From assembly GCA_009726075.1 (NCBI GenBank), contig WLND01000070.1, positions 1 through 7,549 on the forward strand: a stretch of 7,549 nucleotides of DNA, written 5' to 3'. Of this stretch, positions 1-6,112 are shown piece after piece. This DNA comes from Actinomycetota bacterium. Its GTDB lineage: Bacteria > Actinomycetota > Actinomycetes > S36-B12. Made by a program: the position numbers and the translations under genes. The notes beneath the pieces are model-generated. The model saw only the letters and a list, made by a program, of their open reading frames with translations, was not told the origin of the DNA and made no database searches. How positions within the stretch are numbered: the stretch's first letter is position 1; each line of letters begins with the position of its first letter.

Positions 1-1
1 G

Positions 2-58
2 GTCTCGACCATGAGCGACCCGGCAATGGCGGCTGCCGGTCGGCCCACCGGAACGTGA
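2..58 (+). CDS. 3' end of an upstream gene (partial, frame uncertain)
   Basis: Eighteen codons ending in TGA at 56-58, just before the ribosome binding site of the next gene. The tail reads VSTMSDPAMAAAGRPTGT and has no recognisable motif. A second frame is also open from base 1 and ends in TGA at 70-72, overlapping the GTG start at 69-71 in a GTGA coupling arrangement. That peptide is rich in Arg, Gly and His, as shadow frames in high-GC DNA often are, so I prefer the first frame. Base composition by codon position does not separate the two. A sensor kinase partner for the following response regulator would be a natural guess, but nothing here shows it. Confidence 0.35.
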   Translation, partial: VSTMSDPAMAAAGRPTGT

Positions 59-68
59 GGAGGACAGG

Positions 69-458
69 GTGAACGAGCCCCGAAGGATCCTCTACGTCGA
101 AGACGACCCCGATATCCAGTCCGTCGCGGAGATGGCCCTTGTCGAGGTTGGCGGATTCGAGGTGCGCCTCGCGGGGTCCGGGACGGAGGCACTGCGGCTG
201 GCCAGCGCGGATCCTCCCGACCTCATCCTCCTCGATGTCATGCTGCCGGACATGGACGGTCCCGCCACCTTGGTGGGACTGCGCGCGATCGACTCGCTGA
301 TCGACGTTCCGGTCGTCTTCGTGACCGCCAAGGTCCTCTCGTCCGAGGTGGCCAGCTACATGGCGCTCGGGGCCATCGGCGTCATCGCGAAGCCGTTCGA
401 TGCCATGATGCTCCCGAGTGAACTGCTCGGCCTCTGGCGGTCTCGTCCGACACCCTGA
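69..458 (+). CDS. Single-domain response regulator (CheY-like receiver)
   Basis: A 129-residue protein that is one receiver domain with no output domain. Family hallmarks are all present: acidic pair D12-D13 after the first beta strand (ILYVEDD), phospho-acceptor D56 in LILLDVMLPDMDG, T86 in the VFVTAK strand and K108 in the IAKPF motif. It should therefore be phosphorylated by a histidine kinase or phosphotransfer protein and act by binding another protein, because no DNA-binding or enzymatic domain follows. The GTG start at 69 is supported by a strong Shine-Dalgarno (GAGGAGGA, 57-64). The next gene on the same strand begins about 106 bases downstream and encodes a PilZ (c-di-GMP) membrane protein, which suggests but does not prove a shared pathway. 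The cognate kinase is not in the window. Receiver assignment is very secure; the partner is unknown. Confidence 0.95.
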   Translation: MNEPRRILYVEDDPDIQSVAEMALVEVGGFEVRLAGSGTEALRLASADPPDLILLDVMLPDMDGPATLVGLRAIDSLIDVPVVFVTAKVLSSEVASYMALGAIGVIAKPFDAMMLPSELLGLWRSRPTP

Positions 459-514
459 TGAGTCTCGCGGCGCAGCGACCGGTCACCGACCCCGGCTGCG
501 AGCGAAGAGCGAAC

Positions 515-541
515 GTTTATTCGACCGAGAACCTGGCGTAA
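515..541 (+). promoter_or_regulatory. Possible SigF/SigB-type promoter before the PilZ-glycosyltransferase gene
   Basis: GTTT at 515-518 and GCGTAA at 536-541 are separated by 17 bases. This resembles the GTTT-N(15-17)-GGGTAA/T pattern known for actinobacterial general-stress sigma factors, with one mismatch in the -10. A transcript would begin near 549-551, about 15 bases before the ATG at 565. The match is short and could be chance. Confidence 0.28.
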
Positions 542-564
542 GTCGGCCGCGGCACGGTGTGCCA

Positions 565-2379
565 ATGACTTCAATCCTCTCGGACGACGACAGGCTGCCC
601 GCCGGCGAGACTGTCCCTGGGCCACTTCCTCAGCCGATCACGCGGTTCACGCCGCAGGGCGTCGGGCGAGCGCCGATAGATCGGCTCGACTCCAACCGGG
701 GGCGGCGCATGCTGGCGCTCACCGCCGTGGCTGCTGGGGTGGTCTACGTGGCGTGGCGCATGTCGTCGACCCTGAGCCCGGCCGTCCTGCTCGCGGGGGT
801 GTCATTCCTCCTCCTCGAGGTCTGGTCGCTGATCTGCCTTGCCGGAACGACCCTCCAGTCGTGGCACATCAACTCCGTCGCGATTCCCGAGCCGGCCGTG
901 GCCACCGAACTCGGCGTGGCGGTGCTTATCCCAACGGACGACGAGGCACCCGACGTGCTCCTCCCGGTCCTTGTCGCGGCAACGCGGATGCGACTGGCCT
1001 CGGAGGTGATCGTGCTCGACGACGGTCGCCGCGAATGGCTGGAAGGGATGTGCGACGAGCTCGGGATCGAGTACCGGGCGCGAGGGACCCGGGACGGTGG
1101 CTGGGCGGGCAACGTCAACGCCGCCCTCGCGTCGCTCACATGCGATCTCATCGTCGTCCTCGGCGCTGACCACGTGGCCAAGCCCGACCTGATCGGCCAC
1201 GTCCTGCCGTACTTCGAGGATCCCCGCCTGGGGTTGGTCCACATCGCCACCGACTGGGTCAACGAGGACTCCTCCGACACGGTCGGCCGCCGCGACCCCG
1301 CGTTCGCTCGCCCCGACTTCGAGGAGCGCATCCTGGCGAGGGGACGGAACCGGTGGAACGCGGCCTACTGGGCCGCCGGTCCCGCGGCACTGCGAATGTC
1401 CGCCCTGCGGGCCATTGGCGGTGTCGCGACGGGACTTCATGGCGAACGCATTAGGACCAGCATCAGGCTCCATGCCGCAGGGTGCCGATCGGTTCACCAC
1501 GGCGATGCGCTGGTGCTGGGCCGGTCCGACCCGCGCGGCAGGTCCTTCGAAGCAGAGGTCCGCCGCGAGACTCGCGACCACTTCGCGGCACTGTTCACAG
1601 AACCATCCCTGTGGCGCCTCGGCTCCATGCAACGGGCCGCCTACGTTTCTGCGCTTACCGCATCGGCCGACCGCTGGCGCCTCGTCGGATACCTGTTCAT
1701 GCTGGCTCTGATGCTCGTCGTCGGCGGCCCACCGGCTCATGGCCCGGTGATCTGGTTCGTCATCCTGTCCACCGCGACCGTGATGCTTCGGCACCTTGCG
1801 CTGCGTGCGCTGGGTCGTGGATGGGCGCCTCGCTGGCGCAGTGTGACCTCATCGTTTGTGCGCCTGGCTGCGGGACTGGGCAGGGCAAGCCTGGGCATGT
1901 TCGTCATGGTGGCGGTGCTGCTCCTGGCTGCGATGCTCGTCGCCGCTGGCGGCTGGATGACTTCGGGCTCCCTGCACCGGGTCGATGCCACCGTCGGCAT
2001 CTGGGCGGGCCTTTGGGTAGCCGTGGGCTTGGTGCTCGTGCTGCGTGGGGTCGCTCGCTATGCGCGCGCGAGCGGTCCGAGCGAGCGCCGGCGAGCGCCG
2101 CGAATTGAGGTGGAGGGCCACGTGTTCCTCGACGGCGTGCGGGTGCACGTCCTGGACCTGTCGCTTGGAGGCGCCCGACTGCTGTGCTACGGCGACGTGC
2201 CGCCTGTCGACTCCTACTGCGCGATGACCTTCACCGACCCCAACCGTCGGCTGGCCGTGGTCACCGGAACGGTCGTCGCCGTCACTGACCGTCCGCACGG
2301 GCGGGAGGCGCGCATCGCCCTGGAACCAGATCAGACGTATGTGCTGGGCGCGATCCTCGTGGACGCCCTCGACCGTTGA
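565..2379 (+). CDS. BcsA-like membrane glycosyltransferase (GT2 fold) with C-terminal PilZ domain, catalytic motifs degenerate
   Basis: A 604-residue protein with the architecture of bacterial cellulose synthase BcsA: two N-terminal membrane segments (about 50-66 and 71-95), a cytosolic GT2 domain (about 117-345), further membrane segments (about 372-410, 440-463, 475-495) and a PilZ domain (about 507-600). PilZ motifs are intact: R509-x3-R513 and D531-x-S533-x2-G536, predicting c-di-GMP binding. In the GT domain LDDG (151-154) and AGNVNAAL (181-188) are recognisable, but DxD is G200-A-D202, TED aligns with H292-G-E294, and no QxxRW is found where expected (about 328-342). Activity is therefore doubtful; it may be a c-di-GMP-responsive pseudoenzyme or use another substrate. 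The frame is open from an ATG at 418, but that would overlap the response regulator and adds only Arg-rich sequence. ATG 565 is chosen although it lacks a clear ribosome binding site; GTG 559 is an alternative. Confidence 0.88.
   Translation: MTSILSDDDRLPAGETVPGPLPQPITRFTPQGVGRAPIDRLDSNRGRRMLALTAVAAGVVYVAWRMSSTLSPAVLLAGVSFLLLEVWSLICLAGTTLQSWHINSVAIPEPAVATELGVAVLIPTDDEAPDVLLPVLVAATRMRLASEVIVLDDGRREWLEGMCDELGIEYRARGTRDGGWAGNVNAALASLTCDLIVVLGADHVAKPDLIGHVLPYFEDPRLGLVHIATDWVNEDSSDTVGRRDPAFARPDFEERILARGRNRWNAAYWAAGPAALRMSALRAIGGVATGLHGERIRTSIRLHAAGCRSVHHGDALVLGRSDPRGRSFEAEVRRETRDHFAALFTEPSLWRLGSMQRAAYVSALTASADRWRLVGYLFMLALMLVVGGPPAHGPVIWFVILSTATVMLRHLALRALGRGWAPRWRSVTSSFVRLAAGLGRASLGMFVMVAVLLLAAMLVAAGGWMTSGSLHRVDATVGIWAGLWVAVGLVLVLRGVARYARASGPSERRRAPRIEVEGHVFLDGVRVHVLDLSLGGARLLCYGDVPPVDSYCAMTFTDPNRRLAVVTGTVVAVTDRPHGREARIALEPDQTYVLGAILVDALDR
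2081..2100 (+). repeat. Perfect 10-bp tandem duplication inside the PilZ gene
   Basis: GCGAGCGCCG occurs twice back to back (2081-2090 and 2091-2100). It lies at the junction between the last membrane segment and the PilZ domain and encodes much of the Arg cluster (ERRRAPR) that carries the RxxxR ligand motif. Because the unit is 10 bases, gain or loss of one copy would shift the frame and remove PilZ. Confidence 0.85.
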
Positions 2380-2467
2380 CGTGCCCGCGGCAAGGCCATC
2401 CGACCCGGGCATCGCGAGTAGCCGGACGACTCGAGCCGGAGGACTCGCACAACTCCTCGCTTGATGG

Positions 2468-4519
2468 CTAGACGGTGACCTTGCTTCGACTCATCTGCCG
2501 CTGGCCGACGAGCACCGCGATCAGGTACATGCCCGCGGCGACGACGAGCAGCCACTGGTAGCCGAGCACCAGCGACAGGTACTCGAGGCATCCGCCGATC
2601 ATGGCGCCGAACAGGTTCGCGGCGAAGGCGGCCGTGGGATTCGCGGCGTCCTTGAAGCGGGAGGTGAACAGCAGGTTCGCGCAGAACACCGGGGTGAACG
2701 CCAGCAGGATTGCCAGCACGAGTCGCAGCGGAACCGCCAACCCGAGCAGCGCCGAGTTCGGCACGAGGAAAGCGACCAAGAGCGAACCGAACAGGGCGAC
2801 GAGGATCACCGGCCTCGGGATCGGCACCTTGCGGCGCTGGGTTATCTCGATGGCCGCGAGCACGGCGAGCAGAACCCCGGTAAAGACGAGCGCATTGACG
2901 AGCCACGTCGTGCCAAACAGGAGCGCGAACGTCGTGATCGATCGAGTCTCAAGGAGCAGGAAGGCGATGCCCATGAAGAACAGGTCGCCGTATCCGCGCA
3001 TGTTGCGAAGGGGGCCGCCGAAGATTCGGACGCCGAGGAGCGAGACGCCGAGGATGAGCGCGATGACGATGAGGTAGAGCGACGGGATCGATCGCTCCTT
3101 GAGGTACAGGAACGGACGGTCGTCGACCGCCGGCACCGGGGTCTCCTGGCCTGCGGCGGCGACGGCTGCACGGTCCCACACGGCGCCTTGCGCGCACACG
3201 GCGTTCTCGGCGCTCTTGCCGACGCTGATGACCGCAAGCGACTGCACGGCGGTGAACTCGTCCAGGCACGGCTGGTGACCGAAGACCTCGTCCAGGGTGC
3301 CGGCCAGGCGGTTCACGAGCCACGGCTCGCGGTAGTAGTTGTACATGGCGAAGACGCCGGCATCGGTGAGGTGATCGCGGGCGGCGGTGATCGACTCGCG
3401 GGTGAACAGGTACGACTCAAGGCGCAGCTGGCTCGCGCCCGACACGAGGGTCAGCGAGTCGGGCAGGGCGAACAGGATGAGGTCGTACTTGTCGCTGTTG
3501 CCCGACAGGAAGGCCCGTCCGTCATTGATATGGACGTCGACCCGGGGATCTGCGTAGGGCTTATTCGGGTTGATCTGCGAGCCGATCTGCTGGATCCGCG
3601 GATCGATCTCGACCGCATCGATGTGCTGCGCGCCCTTGGACAGGGCCAGGGCGACGTCGGTGCCCGTGCCGGCGCCGACGATGAGCACGTTGCCCAGGGG
3701 ATTGCCGACGGCGCGCTGGTAGGGGCGCTCGTACAGGGGCTCGGCCTTGAGACGCTGCTGGACGTCCATGACGTTCTGATGCGGAATGCCGTTCACGTTG
3801 ATGGTCGTGAACTCGCCGACGTTCGGGTCGACGTAGTCGGCGGTCGTCACCTTGTAATACGGCGACCACGAGACGCCAGCGACCATCGACTCGAAGACGA
3901 GCACCCCGACGACGAGCACCATCGCCACGCGGGAGATGACGGGGAGGTTCACGCCGTACAGCGCCCACAGCGCGATGAGCGTGACGATTGGCCAGACCCA
4001 GGACGGTGCCCGCAGGAACGCGACGAGGGTGAAGGACAGCGTGCCGAGAATCGAGCCGATGATGTCCCAGCGGTAGGCGTCCAGGGCCTTGAACTCACGG
4101 AACGCGCGGCCGGTGATCTCGCCGAACCCGGTCATGGTGGCGGCGATGACGATGAAGACGAGGGGCAGCGACACCCAGGTCGGCAGGCCGGTCGGGCGAA
4201 CCTCTGTGAAGAAGATCAGGTCAGTTGACGAGCCCTCGATCTTGGCGGGGAAGACCATGATGAACGCGACGAGGATGAGCAGGCCGACGGGCACGAAGCG
4301 GCCGATGTCGCCGGGCTTGCGCGAGCGCAGGAACCCAAGGCCGATGCCGAGGAAGCTCGCGAGGAGGATGAGGTTGGAGAAGTAGGACAGGTGGACGAGG
4401 TTCGCGCCGCACCAGCGGATGAGCGCGAGCTGGACGAAGAGCATGAGGGCGCTGGCCACGATGAGGCGGAGCCGGCCGCTGAGTACTCGCTGGCCGCGCA
4501 GCATGGACATGGTGCTCAC
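2468..4519 (-). CDS. Polytopic membrane protein with central spermidine-synthase-like (SAM-binding) domain
   Basis: A 683-residue protein. The N-terminal half has about six or seven hydrophobic segments (residues roughly 14-35, 47-64, 76-92, 114-132, 152-169, 172-190, 196-214). Residues about 220-475 form a Rossmann-type domain of the SpeE/methyltransferase kind: glycine-rich loop VLIVGAGTGTDVALAL (278-293), acidic residue in VEIDP (303-307) and NDGRAF (332-337). A C-terminal block (about 480-672) has six or so further membrane segments. The aminopropyltransferase signature around the catalytic Asp is altered to LFALPDSL (349-356), so polyamine synthesis cannot be assumed; another transfer reaction from an AdoMet-type donor is possible. 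GTG at 4519 is chosen because AGGGG (minus strand, 4527-4531) lies about 7 bases upstream; ATG codons at 4510 and 4504 are too distant. It is convergent with the PilZ gene (88-bp gap) and divergent from the CPBP gene. Confidence 0.9.
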   Translation of the reverse strand: MSTMSMLRGQRVLSGRLRLIVASALMLFVQLALIRWCGANLVHLSYFSNLILLASFLGIGLGFLRSRKPGDIGRFVPVGLLILVAFIMVFPAKIEGSSTDLIFFTEVRPTGLPTWVSLPLVFIVIAATMTGFGEITGRAFREFKALDAYRWDIIGSILGTLSFTLVAFLRAPSWVWPIVTLIALWALYGVNLPVISRVAMVLVVGVLVFESMVAGVSWSPYYKVTTADYVDPNVGEFTTINVNGIPHQNVMDVQQRLKAEPLYERPYQRAVGNPLGNVLIVGAGTGTDVALALSKGAQHIDAVEIDPRIQQIGSQINPNKPYADPRVDVHINDGRAFLSGNSDKYDLILFALPDSLTLVSGASQLRLESYLFTRESITAARDHLTDAGVFAMYNYYREPWLVNRLAGTLDEVFGHQPCLDEFTAVQSLAVISVGKSAENAVCAQGAVWDRAAVAAAGQETPVPAVDDRPFLYLKERSIPSLYLIVIALILGVSLLGVRIFGGPLRNMRGYGDLFFMGIAFLLLETRSITTFALLFGTTWLVNALVFTGVLLAVLAAIEITQRRKVPIPRPVILVALFGSLLVAFLVPNSALLGLAVPLRLVLAILLAFTPVFCANLLFTSRFKDAANPTAAFAANLFGAMIGGCLEYLSLVLGYQWLLVVAAGMYLIAVLVGQRQMSRSKVTV

Positions 4520-4526
4520 GTGTGGT

Positions 4527-4532
4527 CCCCTC
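4527..4532 (-). promoter_or_regulatory. Ribosome binding site deciding the GTG start of the SpeE-like gene
   Basis: On the minus strand this reads GAGGGG and is followed after 7 bases (ACCACAC) by GTG at 4519-4517. The spacing favours this GTG over the in-frame ATG codons 9 and 15 bases further in. Confidence 0.6.
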
Positions 4533-4563
4533 GACGCAGCGCGCGATGCCCGCGATCGGACTC

Positions 4564-4590
4564 GACCCGGATCCCCGCACGCACCGGGTC
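4564..4590. repeat. Inverted repeat GACCCGG-N13-CCGGGTC in the leader of the SpeE-like gene
   Basis: Perfect 7-bp arms at 4564-4570 and 4584-4590. The element lies directly downstream (minus strand) of a possible -10 box, so it would cover the transcription start and early leader. It could be a repressor operator or an RNA hairpin. In GC-rich DNA a chance 7-bp palindrome is possible. Confidence 0.45.
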
Positions 4591-4596
4591 AGGCTA
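4591..4596 (-). promoter_or_regulatory. Possible -10 box for the SpeE-like gene
   Basis: TAGCCT on the minus strand fits the TAnnnT pattern of actinobacterial -10 elements. No convincing -35 is seen 16-18 bases upstream. Transcription would start near 4584, giving a leader of about 65 bases. Confidence 0.25.
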
Positions 4597-4647
4597 GTCC
4601 CTGCCCCCGGTCGGCACGAGATCTCCCCGCCCTCCCCACCATTTCCC

Positions 4648-4759
4648 GGTCGTTTGCGCCGGATAGTGGCTGAAACGACCGGTCGTTTGAGCCGGATAGC
4701 GGACGAAATGACCGGTCGTGTGCGCTGGTCGTTTGAGCCCGATAGTGGCTGAAACGACG
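4648..4759. repeat. Array of 33-bp imperfect palindromic repeats
   Basis: Three 33-bp units lie at 4648-4680, 4681-4713 and 4727-4759, with a 13-base truncated unit (4714-4726) between the second and third. Each unit starts GGTCGTTT and ends AAACGACC or a one-base variant, so its ends form an 8-bp stem, extended to 10 bp (CCGG...) where units abut. The interior keeps GATAGnGGnnGAAA. Unit 1 differs from unit 3 at 3 of 33 positions and from unit 2 at 5. There is no T-tract, so it is not an obvious terminator. The array lies between two divergent genes. It resembles multi-copy REP-like intergenic repeats, but copy number elsewhere cannot be seen here. Confidence 0.9.
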
Positions 4760-4802
4760 GGCGGGGCGGCGCTGGGGGTGGGGCCTTGGGTCGTGCCGAA
4801 CT

Positions 4803-4815
4803 TAGACTCGGGCAA
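4803..4815 (+). promoter_or_regulatory. -10 element giving a probable leaderless CPBP transcript
   Basis: TAGACT (4803-4808) fits the TAnnnT -10 pattern and stands 6 bases before the A of ATG 4815, the usual distance to a transcription start. No Shine-Dalgarno precedes the ATG (bases 4809-4814 are CGGGCA). The simplest reading is that transcription and translation both begin at 4815. No good -35 is visible. Confidence 0.45.
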
Positions 4816-5564
4816 TGTTCACGATCATGGCGCCCGAGCAGGTGAGCGGGCTTGCCTGGTGGCCGCTCGCCGCCGTGATCGCCCTCCTGATCCTCATCAA
4901 CGTCGTGAACAACCGGGTCGCACCCCAGACCCACTACCTCCTATGGTCATTCGGCGGATCCGTCCTGCTCCTCGCCGCCGGCCTGCTCGACGGCAACTCC
5001 TGGTCCGACATGGGCCTGGGGTGGAGCCGCCTGCTCCCGGGCCTGGTCTGGGGCGCCGCCTGCATCGGCCTCATCACCGCCGTCTACGTCATCGGCTCAC
5101 TGTTCCGCCGCACCCGCTCGGCGTTCCACGACGAGCGCATGGCCGACATGTCCGGCGGCCGCCTGGCGTTCCAGGCCCTGGTCGAGGTGCCCTTCGGCAC
5201 CGTCATGTTCGAGGAGATCGCCTTTCGCGGGGTCCTGTTCGCGATGCTCGCCCGCCGATACGGGCTCCTCTGGGCGATCGTGGGGTCAGCACTGCTGTTC
5301 GGGGTGTGGCATGTGCTCCCGTCAATCGGAACCCACGAGCAGAACCCGGCCCTGGGGTCCGTTGTCGGGGAGGGACGCCGAGGCAACATTCTCGCCGTGC
5401 TTCTCAGCGTGCTCACCACCGCGCTCGCCGGAGTGCTGTTCGCCGGCCTGCGCATCTTCTCCGGCAGCGTCCTTGCCCCGATGGGCTTCCACTGGGCCAC
5501 GAACGGCCTCGGGTATGCGTTCAGCTGGGTCCTGATTCGGGCCCGAGACCGCCACCAGAAATGA
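4815..5564 (+). CDS. CPBP-family intramembrane metalloprotease (CAAX protease/bacteriocin-processing type)
   Basis: A 249-residue, largely hydrophobic protein with membrane segments near residues 14-32, 42-58, 75-95, 118-145, 150-166, 190-211 and 217-241. The three CPBP motifs are complete and in order: E133-E134-xxx-R138 (EEIAFR), F162-xxx-H166 (FGVWH) and H226-xxx-N230 (HWATN). These residues form the glutamate/histidine active site of Rce1-like membrane proteases. Known family roles include CAAX-type processing, peptide maturation, bacteriocin self-immunity and control of membrane-bound regulators; nothing in the sequence identifies the substrate. ATG 4815 is preferred because a -10 box sits just upstream; ATG 4827 is possible. 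It is transcribed away from the SpeE-like gene across the repeat array. No bacteriocin or prenylated-peptide gene is apparent nearby. Confidence 0.92.
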   Translation: MFTIMAPEQVSGLAWWPLAAVIALLILINVVNNRVAPQTHYLLWSFGGSVLLLAAGLLDGNSWSDMGLGWSRLLPGLVWGAACIGLITAVYVIGSLFRRTRSAFHDERMADMSGGRLAFQALVEVPFGTVMFEEIAFRGVLFAMLARRYGLLWAIVGSALLFGVWHVLPSIGTHEQNPALGSVVGEGRRGNILAVLLSVLTTALAGVLFAGLRIFSGSVLAPMGFHWATNGLGYAFSWVLIRARDRHQK

Positions 5565-5611
5565 ACGGCCGCTCCGATACCGTGCAGGGCTGCGGTCGAT
5601 GACGCCCCGTT

Positions 5612-5627
5612 CCCGGGCAACCCCGGG
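5612..5627 (+). terminator. Short GC hairpin after the CPBP gene
   Basis: CCCGGG (5612-5617), loop CAAC, CCCGGG (5622-5627) makes a 6-bp, all-GC stem about 47 bases after the CPBP stop. No T-run follows, so termination is uncertain. The right arm also overlaps the GGGGAG that precedes ATG 5634. Confidence 0.35.
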
Positions 5628-5633
5628 GAGTAA

Positions 5634-5663
5634 ATGACATGGATGGGATTCACTGTCTACGAT
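5634..5663 (+). promoter_or_regulatory. SigA-type promoter for the DUF3263 gene
   Basis: ATGACA (5634-5639, five of six matches to TTGACA) and TACGAT (5658-5663, fits TAnnnT) are separated by 18 bases. Transcription would start near 5670, leaving a leader of about 70 bases before ATG 5739. The in-frame ATG at 5634 lies inside the -35 box and could not be on this transcript. Confidence 0.45.
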
Positions 5664-5725
5664 GAGCCTGATGCCGAACGAGTGCCGATGAACGACGTTG
5701 ACGCCGCACCAGCACCCGAACTGAC

Positions 5726-5730
5726 GGAGG
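5726..5730 (+). promoter_or_regulatory. Ribosome binding site deciding the DUF3263 start
   Basis: GGAGG ends 8 bases before ATG 5739, an ideal spacing. The competing ATG at 5634 has only GGGGAG at a too-short 3-base spacing. Confidence 0.6.
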
Positions 5731-5738
5731 AAGCCAGC

Positions 5739-6041
5739 ATGGAAGCCGCGCGATCGACGTTTGAAGAGCACGGGGCAGGAGCGCACCTTTCCGAGCGCGA
5801 CCGCGCCATCCTCGAATTCGAGCGACAGTGGTGGAAGTACGCCGGCGCCAAGGAGCAGGCGATCCGCGACCTGTTCGACCTGAGCGCGACCCGCTACTAC
5901 CAGATCATCAACGGCCTGATCGATACCCCAGAGGCCCTTGCCTTCGACCCCATGCTCGTCAAGCGTCTGCGCCGACTTCGGGCGACCCGCCAGCGGGCCC
6001 GATCTGCTCGGCGCATCGGCGTCGACTCAGAATCGCGCTGA
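5739..6041 (+). CDS. DUF3263 domain protein
   Basis: A 100-residue, charged protein without membrane segments or signal peptide. Residues 17-94 (LSERDRAILEFERQWWKYAG... through ...RLRRLRATRQRARSARRIG) match the DUF3263 pattern I know from actinobacteria: a short acidic/aromatic helix, a helix-turn-helix-like middle (about 38-62, AIRDLF...SATRYYQIINGLID) and a very basic C-terminal helix (75-92). A small nucleic-acid-binding role is plausible from charge and fold but is not established. ATG 5739 is chosen on the Shine-Dalgarno; the frame continues upstream to ATG 5634 (135 residues), but those extra 35 codons have poor third-position GC bias and overlap a promoter. The gene is followed 71 bases later by the MalE-like gene and then groEL. 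Confidence 0.87.
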   Translation: MEAARSTFEEHGAGAHLSERDRAILEFERQWWKYAGAKEQAIRDLFDLSATRYYQIINGLIDTPEALAFDPMLVKRLRRLRATRQRARSARRIGVDSESR

Positions 6042-6097
6042 ACCGTCCGTCTCCTTTCCGTTCTGCAGCCGGACGAGGCATGATGGGTGTGTCCGCG

Positions 6098-6104
6098 AGG
6101 AGGG
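6098..6104 (+). promoter_or_regulatory. Ribosome binding site fixing the MalE-like start
   Basis: AGGAGGG ends 8 bases before ATG 6113. In-frame ATG codons at 6080 and 6083 lie upstream of it and have no such site, so translation should begin at 6113. Confidence 0.7.
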
Positions 6105-6112
6105 ATCCATCT

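Noticed and set aside
418..564. N-terminal extension of the PilZ-glycosyltransferase frame back to ATG 418
   Set aside because: It would overlap the end of the response regulator by 41 bases and adds only Arg/Gly-rich sequence with no BcsA counterpart; ATG 565 gives a protein that begins shortly before the first membrane segment.
2380..2467. Small inverted repeats (CGAGT 2415-2419 / ACTCG 2429-2433; GCCCG 2383-2387 / CGGGC 2406-2410) between the convergent genes
   Set aside because: Stems of only 5 bp with long loops and no T-run; a terminator is expected here, but none is convincing.
3188..4228. 346-codon plus-strand open frame opposite the SpeE-like gene
   Set aside because: Shadow frame in high-GC DNA: rich in Asp, Gly, Val and His with no domain, fully antisense to a gene with clear membrane and AdoMet-binding motifs.
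4648..4759. CRISPR array
   Set aside because: Repeat units abut directly with no unique spacers, and no cas genes are nearby.
4594..4815. 73-residue minus-strand open frame containing repeated PAQTTG peptides
   Set aside because: The peptide repetition is simply translation of the 33-bp DNA repeat array; there is no ribosome binding site and no known domain, so it is treated as non-coding.
6055..6084. Promoter-like CATGAT (6079-6084) before the MalE-like gene
   Set aside because: The -10 matches only four of six bases and no -35 better than two of six is found at suitable spacing; the gene may be read through from the DUF3263 promoter.
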